From contig NZ_JBFEFG010000268.1 in the NCBI RefSeq assembly GCF_040718835.1, forward strand, positions 124,001 through 188,000: a DNA stretch of 64,000 nt, in the 5' to 3' direction. The notes beneath the pieces are model-generated. The model was not told the DNA's origin and did no database searches. It saw nothing but the letters and a program-made list of their open reading frames with translations. The first letter of the stretch is position 1. Each line of letters starts with the position of its first letter. The DNA is from Bremerella sp. JC817. Lineage in GTDB: Bacteria > Planctomycetota > Planctomycetia > Pirellulales > Pirellulaceae. Shown piece by piece: positions 37,491-45,695 of the stretch. The translations under genes were made by a program, and so were the position numbers.

Positions 37491-39143
37491 ATGTTCGCAA
37501 TCGTCTTGGGAATGCTGATCGTGATCTGCGGGGTGCTGTTCCTGCGGATGCATGCGTTTCTGGCCTTGTTCTTCGGGGCACTTGTTGTTGCGGCCGTGAC
37601 GGCGTCGCATTCGATTTCGGATAGTGCTCTCAATCACGTTACTGCGACCATCACCCAGGCCTCTGGGCAGAGACTGTTGTTGGGCGATGTCGGGGAAGAT
37701 CTCGCCAAAAAGCCGGGGGCTTTCTATGTTGTGCCAAACGCTTCCGCGAGCACGCCGCCGACACTAGTCTGGGTTGATGCCTTCTCCGAAGAGGATGGCA
37801 TCTCGATCGCCACGCTATCGCAGACCCAAGCAAATAACTCGTGGACCGGTGGCCAACTCGTTCCTGAGAGCAAATACACGCAAGCGAAACAGTTAGCAGG
37901 CAGCAGCCCCATCAATCGCGTCGCCGCGGCACTGGGGAAGACGTTCGAGAAGATTGGCATCTTGATCGCCATGGCCTCGATCATTGGCCAGTGTCTGCTG
38001 GTTAGTGGCGCGGCGGAACGTATCGTCGCCGGAATTCGCAATGCACTCGGCGAACGCTGGACGACACTTGCTTTTGTAATTAGCAGCTTCGTGCTCGCGA
38101 TTCCAGTGTTCTTCGATACGGTCTTCTTTCTGATGCTACCCCTGGCCCAGGCCATGGCCCGACGAACCGGCAAAGATTACCTGAAATACGTCTTGTCCAT
38201 CATTGTCGGCGGATCGCTTGCGCACTCGTTGGTTCCGCCAACACCGGGACCATTATTCGTCGCTGCCGAACTGAACGTCAGCATCGGAGCGATGGTGATC
38301 GGCGGCATCGGTGTTGGGATCTGGGGCGTGATTGCTGGCTACTTTTATATGTTGTGGGCGAATCGTACCTGGCAAATTCCTCTTCGGCTGGAAGCTTCGA
38401 CTTCGACCGAATCGCTTTCCTCGCCGGACGCAATCAATCAAAACCTGCCCGGTTTCTGGTTTTCGATTTTGCCGGTGATCGTTCCTGTTTTACTTTTGGG
38501 TTTGAAGACCTTTCATCAGACTATGGGAGCCGGCCCAGAGGGACCGCTTGGCGAAATTTGGGATAGCGCGGTTTCTTTTCTCGGCGATAAGAACATTGCC
38601 TTGTCGCTTGGTGCCATACTGGCGCTGTTGATCTTGATTACCCGTCCCGCGATGAGTTGGGCCGGCCTGGCAAGTTCAGTGCAAAAGGCGTTGAGTGAAG
38701 GGGGGGTGGTCGTACTGATCACGTGTGCTGGTGGAGCCTTTGGTGAAATGATTCGGCAAACGAATGTCGGAGAGACGATCGCCCACGCGCTACCTGCCTC
38801 GGTGGGTGGCGTTGGCCTGCTGGTGACCGCCTTCTTGATTACCGTGGCGATTCGCGTGATTCAAGGTTCGAGTACTGTGGCAATGATTACCGCGATCGGG
38901 ATTGTCGTTCCCGTAGCTAATCAGATGGGACTGCCATTTCATCCGGTTTATCTGGCACTGGCGATTGGTTGTGGATCGAAGCCGCTGCCATGGATGAATG
39001 ATAGCGGTTTCTGGGTGATTAGCCGCATGAGTGGCTTCACCGAGAAAGAAACCTTGAAGACCTTCACTGTGCTGCTGACGATCATGGGGGTGGTGTCGTT
39101 CCTGGCAACCTTAGTATTTGCTATGGTTTTGCCACTGGTTTAA
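37491..39143 (+). CDS. GntP-family permease (gluconate/sugar-acid type) with an inserted loop
   Basis: 550 residues, about 100 more than typical GntP. The core is typical: helices rich in Gly and Ile, PVFFDTVFFLMLPLAQAMAR, SLVPPTPGPLFVA near residues 240-260, and VIQGSSTVAMITAIGI near 465. Residues about 50-138 form a soluble, Ser/Thr/Asn-rich insertion between the second and third membrane helices that has no counterpart in E. coli GntP that I recall. GntP proteins take up gluconate and related sugar acids by proton symport. The next two genes could degrade such acids (dehydratase and aldolase). Confidence 0.87.
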   Translation: MFAIVLGMLIVICGVLFLRMHAFLALFFGALVVAAVTASHSISDSALNHVTATITQASGQRLLLGDVGEDLAKKPGAFYVVPNASASTPPTLVWVDAFSEEDGISIATLSQTQANNSWTGGQLVPESKYTQAKQLAGSSPINRVAAALGKTFEKIGILIAMASIIGQCLLVSGAAERIVAGIRNALGERWTTLAFVISSFVLAIPVFFDTVFFLMLPLAQAMARRTGKDYLKYVLSIIVGGSLAHSLVPPTPGPLFVAAELNVSIGAMVIGGIGVGIWGVIAGYFYMLWANRTWQIPLRLEASTSTESLSSPDAINQNLPGFWFSILPVIVPVLLLGLKTFHQTMGAGPEGPLGEIWDSAVSFLGDKNIALSLGAILALLILITRPAMSWAGLASSVQKALSEGGVVVLITCAGGAFGEMIRQTNVGETIAHALPASVGGVGLLVTAFLITVAIRVIQGSSTVAMITAIGIVVPVANQMGLPFHPVYLALAIGCGSKPLPWMNDSGFWVISRMSGFTEKETLKTFTVLLTIMGVVSFLATLVFAMVLPLV

Positions 39144-39239
39144 GGCGTCGCCTGATTGGTTTAATGGAACCTCTGCACGCAGTGCATCACGGTGTGCTCC
39201 GACTGACTGAACTGTTAACTTCCGAATGTTGATTGCCCG

Positions 39240-40970
39240 ATGGCTATGAATCCGTCTGATGAATCTGAACTACGAAGTAGCCGCTGGTTTTCTCCGGATA
39301 GCCTGCGTGGCTTCGGGCATCGTTCGCGCTTGAAGGGTATGGGCTACGACGATCAAGATTTTCGCGATCGCCCGGTCGTTGCCATCTTGAATACCTGGAG
39401 CGACCTGAACACGTGCCATTCGCACTTTCCGGAACGCGTGCAGCAGGTCAAACGCGGGATCTGGCAGATGGGAGGCTTTCCCGTCGAGATCCCGGTGATG
39501 TCGCTTGGCGAAATGATGATGAAGCCAACGACGATGCTCTATCGCAACTTGCTGGCGATGGAGACCGAAGAAGTGCTTCGCTGCCATCCGATCGACGCGG
39601 CCGTGTTGATGGGGGGATGTGACAAGACCGTCCCCGCGCTGCTGATGGGAGCGATCTCGGCCGACTTACCGGCGATCTTTCTTCCCGCCGGTCCGATGCT
39701 GAAAGCACGCTGGAAAGATCAAACGCTCGGCAGCGGTAGCGATGCCTGGAAATACTGGGACGAGCGTCGCGCTGGCAACCTGTGCGATGAAGCTTGGGGC
39801 GAAATCGAAAACTGCATTGCCCGTTCGGCCGGTACCTGCATGACGATGGGGACCGCGTCGACGATGGCTTCGATCGCCGAATCGATGGGAATGACCTTGC
39901 CGGGAGCGTCGTCCGTTCCCGCTGTCATCGCCGAACATGCCCGGCTTGCTGTGGCAACGGGAAGACGTGCCGTTGAATTGGCTCAAGAGAAGCTTCGACC
40001 TTCCGCTATCTTGTCGCCAGCCTCGTTCGACAACGCGATCGTAACGTCGATGGCGATCGGTGGTTCGACCAACGCGATCGTTCATATCATCGCCATGGCA
40101 CGGCGCGCTGGCTTCCCTTTGACGCTGGAACGATTCGACGAACTTTCGCGGACCACGCCGGTTCTCGCCAATGTTCGCCCCGCTGGCAAATACCTGATGG
40201 AAGATTTCTTCGATGCAGGCGGATTGCCAGCGCTGCTGCAACAACTTGGCGATCACATCGACGGGGCGTGTGCGACCGTCAACGGAAAAAGCATTGGGGA
40301 AAATGTCGCCGCGGCGGAAGTGATCGACGTCGACATTATTTGTACACTAGAGAACCCTATCTCGCCAACGGGCGGGACCTTCGTGCTTCGCGGCAATCTC
40401 GCGCCCTCCGGTTGCATTATCAAGCCAACCGCGGCGTCGCCGCGACTGCTCAATCATACCGGACCAGCTGTCGTCTTCGACGACTATGCTCAGCTCAAAG
40501 CGAAGCTAAACGACCCTGAAGCAGGCATCACCGCCGATTCCGTCTTGGTTCTCCGCAACGCCGGGCCGCAAGGTGGCCCTGGCTTTCCAGAATGGGGCAT
40601 GCTTCCAATTCCAGACCACCTGCTGAAACAGGGCATTCGCGACCTGGTTCGTATTTCCGATGCCCGTATGAGCGGGACGAGTTACGGCACGTGTGTCCTG
40701 CATGTTGCTCCCGAGGCGTCGGTCGGCGGCCCCCTGGCATTGGTTCGCAATGGCGACCTGATCGAACTGAGCATCGATCAACGAAGCCTTAATCTTCTTG
40801 TCGACGAAAATGAACTGGCAAAACGCCAGGCGGAATGGACCCCACCTGCGCCACGCTATCAACGAGGCTACGGTGCAATGTTCCTGAAGCACGTGACCCA
40901 GGCCGACGCCGGCTGCGACTTCGACTTCCTACATCACGGCGCTGAAACGCCGGACCCTGACATTTACTGA
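39240..40970 (+). CDS. IlvD/Edd-family dehydratase, probably a sugar-acid dehydratase
   Basis: 576 residues. All three [2Fe-2S] ligands are in place: Cys59 (DLNTCHSH), Cys127 (MGGCDKT) and Cys200 (AGTCMTMG), at the numbers I recall for Rhizobium L-arabinonate dehydratase. The catalytic Ser of ARMSGTS is Ser478. Members dehydrate either dihydroxy-acids of branched-chain amino acid synthesis or aldonic acids. The company of a GntP permease and a DapA-family aldolase, as in E. coli yjhF-yjhG-yjhH, favours an aldonate such as xylonate or arabinonate, giving a 2-keto-3-deoxy acid. ATG 39240 is used; a second ATG at 39246 is possible. Confidence 0.88.
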   Translation: MAMNPSDESELRSSRWFSPDSLRGFGHRSRLKGMGYDDQDFRDRPVVAILNTWSDLNTCHSHFPERVQQVKRGIWQMGGFPVEIPVMSLGEMMMKPTTMLYRNLLAMETEEVLRCHPIDAAVLMGGCDKTVPALLMGAISADLPAIFLPAGPMLKARWKDQTLGSGSDAWKYWDERRAGNLCDEAWGEIENCIARSAGTCMTMGTASTMASIAESMGMTLPGASSVPAVIAEHARLAVATGRRAVELAQEKLRPSAILSPASFDNAIVTSMAIGGSTNAIVHIIAMARRAGFPLTLERFDELSRTTPVLANVRPAGKYLMEDFFDAGGLPALLQQLGDHIDGACATVNGKSIGENVAAAEVIDVDIICTLENPISPTGGTFVLRGNLAPSGCIIKPTAASPRLLNHTGPAVVFDDYAQLKAKLNDPEAGITADSVLVLRNAGPQGGPGFPEWGMLPIPDHLLKQGIRDLVRISDARMSGTSYGTCVLHVAPEASVGGPLALVRNGDLIELSIDQRSLNLLVDENELAKRQAEWTPPAPRYQRGYGAMFLKHVTQADAGCDFDFLHHGAETPDPDIY

Positions 40971-41000
40971 TATAGATCCCATCAAGGACCAAGTTTGGCC

Positions 41001-41912
41001 ATGGATACCCGACCTGTTACCACACAAACAATCGCCAACTCTGTTTGGGCCGTACCCTCGCTTGCACGCTCGGCGGACGGAACGATTGATCGCGAAGAGA
41101 ACGCGAAGCTGATCAAGCATATCGAACAAGGTGGCATCTCGACGCTGCTATACGGTGGCAACGCAATCTTCTATCACCTGACGATGAAGGAGTATCGTGA
41201 AGCTTTGGAGCTGATCAGCGAAGTGCCAGCCGATTCGACGCTGGTAATTCCCGCGATTGGTCCCGCCTACGGCACGATGCTCGATCAAGCCGATATCCTG
41301 GCAGACTTCAATTTCCCGACCGCCATGGTGTTGCCGCAACGCGATGTCATTTCCTCGGCGGGCTTTTCGGCCGGGGTGCGAAATGTTTCCAAGCGACTTG
41401 GCAAACCGGTTGTGCTGTACTTGAAGTATGGCAACGTGGTCAGCGTGGAAGACGCCACGGCCCTGGTCGATGATGGTTACATCTCGGCTATCAAATATGC
41501 TGTCGTTCGCGAAGACTACACCCGGGATGATTACCTCCGCGCACTTACCGACAAGATCGATCCCAAGTTGATTCTCAGCGGACTGGGCGATCAACCTGCC
41601 ATCGTCCACATGCAGGACTTCGCGCTGGGTGGTTTTACCACCGGTTGTGGTTGTGTGTTTCCCCAGATGTCAGCAGCGCTGCTTAAAGCCATCCAGGCAG
41701 GCCAATGGGACGAAGCGGAAACCATCCGTGAGAAGTTCCTGCCTTTGGAACAGCTACGTGATAATCTCGGCCCGATCAGCATCCTGCACCGGGCCACCCA
41801 ACTCGCAGGCATCGCCCAAACCGGCCCGATCATCCCACTTCTGTCCGAGCCGACCGAAGATATCAACGCTCAGATCAAAGCCGCGTTGGAAACGATCCGT
41901 CAGTCGGCTTAA
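41001..41912 (+). CDS. DapA-family class I aldolase, probably 2-keto-3-deoxy sugar-acid aldolase
   Basis: 303 residues from ATG 41001 (a TTG at 40995 is closer to AAGGA but less likely). A TIM-barrel with the Schiff-base lysine Lys165 (SAIKYAVV) and the Tyr140 in PVVLYLKYG. The N-terminal substrate loop has YGGNAIFYHL in place of the GTTGE motif of true dihydrodipicolinate synthase, so it is not DapA itself. The dehydratase ends 30 bases before it, so the two are co-transcribed; it would split the product of that enzyme into pyruvate plus a small aldehyde such as glycolaldehyde. A terminator follows at 41936. Confidence 0.87.
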   Translation: MDTRPVTTQTIANSVWAVPSLARSADGTIDREENAKLIKHIEQGGISTLLYGGNAIFYHLTMKEYREALELISEVPADSTLVIPAIGPAYGTMLDQADILADFNFPTAMVLPQRDVISSAGFSAGVRNVSKRLGKPVVLYLKYGNVVSVEDATALVDDGYISAIKYAVVREDYTRDDYLRALTDKIDPKLILSGLGDQPAIVHMQDFALGGFTTGCGCVFPQMSAALLKAIQAGQWDEAETIREKFLPLEQLRDNLGPISILHRATQLAGIAQTGPIIPLLSEPTEDINAQIKAALETIRQSA

Positions 41913-41935
41913 TGGTAAGTAAGTCTATCGACCCG

Positions 41936-41972
41936 AGCCTGGCTGGAGAAACAAGTTCAGCCAGGCTTTTTC
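41936..41972 (+). terminator. Terminator of the sugar-acid operon
   Basis: AGCCTGGCTG (41936-41945) pairs with CAGCCAGGCT (41958-41967) and is followed by five T. Confidence 0.88.
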
Positions 41973-42230
41973 ATGCGCTAGTAAGCATCTTCTTGCCGTT
42001 GGCGTGTTATCAAATGCCATATAGAGCAAGGCAATAGGTATATCCATATGCCAGTGATAGAAGATGAATATCCTACTGAATATCCAAAAAGTGGTAGATT
42101 TTGCTTGGTGCCTTAGGTTAATCTGGTAACCGCCAGCAAGTGGGGGCCTGGTGGAAGGCTCGTCGATGCCCGTTTCCGGCTGGTGAAAGGCTGCATCGTT
42201 GCAGAATTCTCTAAGTCCAAGGTTACCACC
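41973..42230. other. AT-rich leader before the peptidase/MBL operon
   Basis: About 260 bases, AT-rich between 42000 and 42120, with near-repeats of GAATATCC (42067 and 42079 area). It should contain the operon promoter; I find no motif I would name. A GTG at 42183 opens the peptidase frame but has no ribosome site. Confidence 0.45.
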
Positions 42231-44045
42231 ATGTCCGGCTCTGTACCGAGAAGTGCTAAAACCAGGCCGTTAACGATCATCGCTCAGGATACTGCTGTAC
42301 TCGATCACAACGCAAAACCACTTCTCACGACGGTGAATATTCCTGCGGAACAGCTCGCGCCTGGACCGTCGGGGTATCGAATCCGTGTAATTGACTACGA
42401 CGCGTCGACTGGCACCTTATACGAGCCTGAGAACCCAGCGGGCGATGGTTACTACATCGATCACTTCGCTGATCGCGATGCGGATGAATTAGTTCAGAAT
42501 CCGAAGTTTCATCAGCAGAATGTCTATGCGATTGCGATGAAGATTCTCGGGAACTTTGAGTTCGCCCTTGGTCGTCACGTTAGTTGGCAGTTCGATACGC
42601 ACCAGCTAAAGATCGTTCCCCACGCCTTTCGTCAAAAGAATGCTTTCTACGCGCGCGAACTCGAGGCAATCCTTTTCGGTTACTATGCGCGAAAAACATC
42701 GGACCCACAGAACGGTAGCCTCGAAAACTGCTTTACTTGTCTTTCGCACGACGTTGTGGCCCATGAAACGACGCACGCCTTGTTGGATGGCGTACGAGAA
42801 GGATTTGTGCTTCCGTCCCTTCCAGATCAAGCCGCGTTTCACGAAGGATTCTCGGACATCGTCGCCATCCTCTCCGTCGGTTCCTCGCCGGATCTGATTC
42901 AACGAATTATGAGTGGTGGAGATCGAGCTCAGAATAAGGGCTTGAGCAAGAGTGACCAAGTTATTCCGGTCTCCGCGAATTACGATCACGCGGATGACAA
43001 TCTGAGTAATATCGGACAGAGTCTGGGGCCCGGGATGGCCATCTTTACCTTGGCCGAGGATATGGGAAGCAAAGGAGCGGGCGTCCATGGCTCTGGTTTG
43101 CGGGATAGTCTGAATATCATACCGAGCCGTGACTTGCTGGGCCAACGAGAGTTTCAAGAGCCTCATCGTCGTGGTGAACTATTAGTCGCTGCTGTACTCC
43201 GGTCGATAATTCGAATTGCCGAACGTCGCTGTTATGTCGTTGGAGTTCAGAACAGCAAAAAGCCCGAGGAAAAACTGATCAGCCAAAGGCAGTTGGCTGA
43301 ATGCGTTGCAGAAGCGTGTCGCAACATGATGAGTATCTGCATTCGGGCGCTCGATTATTTGCCTCCGGTTCATTTGACCTTCGGTGAATATCTTTCCGCC
43401 CTTTTGACGGCCGACTATGAACTTGTCGGGAATGATAGTAAGTATGGTTATCGAGCGATCATCCAAGACTCGTTTGAATCTTACGGAATTGTTCCGGCCG
43501 CCGATTCGCCCGATGGGATTTGGGGTGGTTGCAATCTGAAGAGTTGGATTCGGCTAGATCGTACCGACCACCATGCCATGATGTTCGACCGCGACGAAAT
43601 GTTTCGCTTCGTCTGGGAGAATCGCAAGGCGCTCGGTATCTCGGATGACTACTACACGATGGTCACCCAGGTTCAGCCTTCAGTGCGGATCGGACCCGAG
43701 GGAATGCTTCTTTCCGAGACAATCGTGGAGTACGTGCAAAGTGCGAAGATGACCGGAACGGCACTGACACGCTGTGGTTTCGGCCGACCGCGGCAGTTGA
43801 GCGCGAATGCTCAGGCCGATCTCTATGGTGGGGGGACCCTGATTTTTGATATCCGAGGGCAGCTTAAGTATCACATCCCTCAGTATATCGACAATCGGGA
43901 GCGGCAAACCGACCTCCTGCGTTACGTCTGGGAGCAAGGACTTGTCCGAGCAAATGGCCAGCGGATCAACGCCTCGTTTGCGAGTTTGCACGAACTGCGT
44001 ACCTATTGCGGTAACGAGCGTCCAGGTTGGGAGGAATCGTGGTAG
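42231..44045 (+). CDS. Cytoplasmic thermolysin-like zinc metallopeptidase with unknown C-terminal half
   Basis: 604 residues from ATG 42231 (AAGG eight bases upstream); a GTG at 42183 would add 16. No signal peptide or membrane helix. Residues 178-182 are HETTH, and Glu205 with Ser208-Asp209 (HEGFSDI) forms the Glu-x-x-Ser-Asp third ligand of thermolysin-like (gluzincin) enzymes, 23 residues after the second His. The N-terminal 170 residues lack a typical propeptide. The C-terminal half (about 290-604) matches no family I know; it contains HLTFGEYLSALLTADYEL and ends with a beta segment GGGTLIFDIRGQLKYHI. The next gene overlaps its stop codon. An intracellular protease paired with a nuclease-like fold suggests a toxin or defence role, inferred. 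Confidence 0.78.
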   Translation: MSGSVPRSAKTRPLTIIAQDTAVLDHNAKPLLTTVNIPAEQLAPGPSGYRIRVIDYDASTGTLYEPENPAGDGYYIDHFADRDADELVQNPKFHQQNVYAIAMKILGNFEFALGRHVSWQFDTHQLKIVPHAFRQKNAFYARELEAILFGYYARKTSDPQNGSLENCFTCLSHDVVAHETTHALLDGVREGFVLPSLPDQAAFHEGFSDIVAILSVGSSPDLIQRIMSGGDRAQNKGLSKSDQVIPVSANYDHADDNLSNIGQSLGPGMAIFTLAEDMGSKGAGVHGSGLRDSLNIIPSRDLLGQREFQEPHRRGELLVAAVLRSIIRIAERRCYVVGVQNSKKPEEKLISQRQLAECVAEACRNMMSICIRALDYLPPVHLTFGEYLSALLTADYELVGNDSKYGYRAIIQDSFESYGIVPAADSPDGIWGGCNLKSWIRLDRTDHHAMMFDRDEMFRFVWENRKALGISDDYYTMVTQVQPSVRIGPEGMLLSETIVEYVQSAKMTGTALTRCGFGRPRQLSANAQADLYGGGTLIFDIRGQLKYHIPQYIDNRERQTDLLRYVWEQGLVRANGQRINASFASLHELRTYCGNERPGWEESW

Positions 44046-45571
44046 TGGCTACCAAACCAAAAGCAATTGAAGTCAAAGTCTACAACGTTGGTCTTGGCGA
44101 TTCGATTCTGGTCAGCTTCCATACGACGGCAACCAAGAATAACGTGTTTCGTATGTTGTTCGATTTTGGATCGATCGGGCGTAATCCCGACAGTCCGCCG
44201 ATGATGAAAATCGCGGAGCAGATTGTCGAGGATTGCCGACGCGAAGATGGGAAGTCTCAGCTGGATGTTTTGATTGCAACGCATCGGCATCTGGATCATC
44301 TGTCCGGTTTCGGAGGCAAAACAGGGCAGTTTCTTGAAGATAACATGCTTCCCCCGAAACGCATCATCCAGCCTTGGACCGAAGAGCCCGAAGCCGACCT
44401 GCCAGCGGGTAGCAGCGATCCGAACTCCGGTTCGGCCTTTATACGGCAATCGATGGTTGAAGCTCAAGAGATTACCGAAAGCATCATGCAAGAAGTCGTT
44501 CGACGTCGATCCATTGGCTTCGATCGCTCGACCGACGACGAAGTCTGGTTCTACGGATCGAAAAATCTTCTCGCCGTCAACGGAGAGATCGACTTAGCCG
44601 AAACCGCGACGCGAGATCTAGCGGACGAAGTCGCTTCGTTTCACGGATTCTCAAGCGACGCTGTGAACACGGAACAAATCACCAACCGCGATGCGTTAGA
44701 ACGGATCTCTCGCTGGAAAGCTGCCGGGTCGAAGGTCGAGTACGTCTCGTCAGGCTTCAAGTCTAAAGCGGCGGGATTTATTCCTGGTCTACAGATGCAG
44801 ATCCTCGGTCCAGCGGGGCCAGATCACTGGGATGCGCTCAAGAAGGAAGGACGCCAAGATGAACTCTGGGCGCGACTTGCCGGTTTTGCGGACGAGAATG
44901 CGGATGACAACGGAAAGATGATCGCCTTTGACCAAAAGTATGGTCCCTATGGTGTTCCGCCAATCTTCCCACAGGCCGCGATGGAGCGACGTTCCCATGG
45001 CAACAAGGACAACGTTCGATGGCTGGTGGAAAAGCTGGATCGCTTGCGTGGCTCGCAGTTGCTCGGGTTTGTCCGCGAACTTGATAGCCACATCAACAAT
45101 ACGAGCGTCGTGCTGCTTTTGAAGTTCGGTAACTTCACCATGTTGTTTCCCGGCGATGCAGAGGTTGGCGCATGGCACTGGATCAATCAAAAGGGAACCG
45201 GTCCGGCCAGTCCGTTTGGACTGCCTCTTGAAACGATCTTGGAAGACGTAGACCTTTATAAAGTTGGTCACCACGGTAGCAACAATGCCACCCCCATTCT
45301 TTCCATGTGGAACTTCCTAGCGAAAGACCGAACGGCGAAACGCCCCTTGCATTGCGTGATGTCAACGCAGTGGTCACGTTTTGAGAACAAGATTCCCAAC
45401 CAAACGCTTTGGCAAACGCTTAACGGAGACAAGCAATTTCAAACCATGGCAACTTCCGGTCCGCCGTCGCTCACATCAGACTTGCCGGTTGCCCTCAATA
45501 AGAAGTGGAAGGCACAGAAGGATGGCAAGAACACAATAGCCTATACCCGTATGTTCGAGGTCGCCAAATAA
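44039..45571 (+). CDS. Soluble ComEC/Rec2-type metallo-beta-lactamase protein
   Basis: 510 residues from GTG 44039 (GGAGG four bases upstream); GTG 44045, sharing one base with the peptidase stop, is as likely. The fold signature is clear: DFGS near 42-45, THRHLDHLSG with HxHxDH at 82-87, LFPGDAE near 369, and KVGHHGSNNAT near 405, as in the ComEC C-terminal domain. There are no membrane helices, unlike ComEC. An insertion of about 250 residues lies between the HxHxDH and PGDAE parts. ComEC-type MBL domains cut DNA or act on phosphodiesters. The gene is translationally coupled to the zinc peptidase, so the two probably act together. Confidence 0.82.
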   Translation: MVVATKPKAIEVKVYNVGLGDSILVSFHTTATKNNVFRMLFDFGSIGRNPDSPPMMKIAEQIVEDCRREDGKSQLDVLIATHRHLDHLSGFGGKTGQFLEDNMLPPKRIIQPWTEEPEADLPAGSSDPNSGSAFIRQSMVEAQEITESIMQEVVRRRSIGFDRSTDDEVWFYGSKNLLAVNGEIDLAETATRDLADEVASFHGFSSDAVNTEQITNRDALERISRWKAAGSKVEYVSSGFKSKAAGFIPGLQMQILGPAGPDHWDALKKEGRQDELWARLAGFADENADDNGKMIAFDQKYGPYGVPPIFPQAAMERRSHGNKDNVRWLVEKLDRLRGSQLLGFVRELDSHINNTSVVLLLKFGNFTMLFPGDAEVGAWHWINQKGTGPASPFGLPLETILEDVDLYKVGHHGSNNATPILSMWNFLAKDRTAKRPLHCVMSTQWSRFENKIPNQTLWQTLNGDKQFQTMATSGPPSLTSDLPVALNKKWKAQKDGKNTIAYTRMFEVAK

Positions 45572-45596
45572 CATCAAGACGAAGGATTAAAAAAGG

Positions 45597-45636
45597 AAGG
45601 CCGCCGATACCTGTGGAGGGGTTTCGGCGGCCTTTT
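45597..45636. terminator. Bidirectional terminator between the MBL gene and the Bat operon
   Basis: AAGGCCGCCGA (45597-45607) pairs with TCGGCGGCCTT (45624-45634). There are four T on the plus side, and on the minus side the stem is followed by TTCCTTTTTT, so it can serve both converging operons. Confidence 0.85.
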
Positions 45637-45661
45637 GAGGATCGCTGCCCGGATCCTGCAA

Positions 45662-45692
45662 GAGCGGCTCGGTCGTACCAGTCGAGCCGCTC
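45662..45692. other. Second hairpin just after the Bat operon
   Basis: GAGCGGCTCG (45662-45671) pairs with CGAGCCGCTC (45683-45692). It lacks a T-run on either side and sits four bases from the end of the BatD-like gene; it may stabilise the mRNA end ahead of the terminator at 45597. Confidence 0.6.
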
Positions 45693-45695
45693 CCT

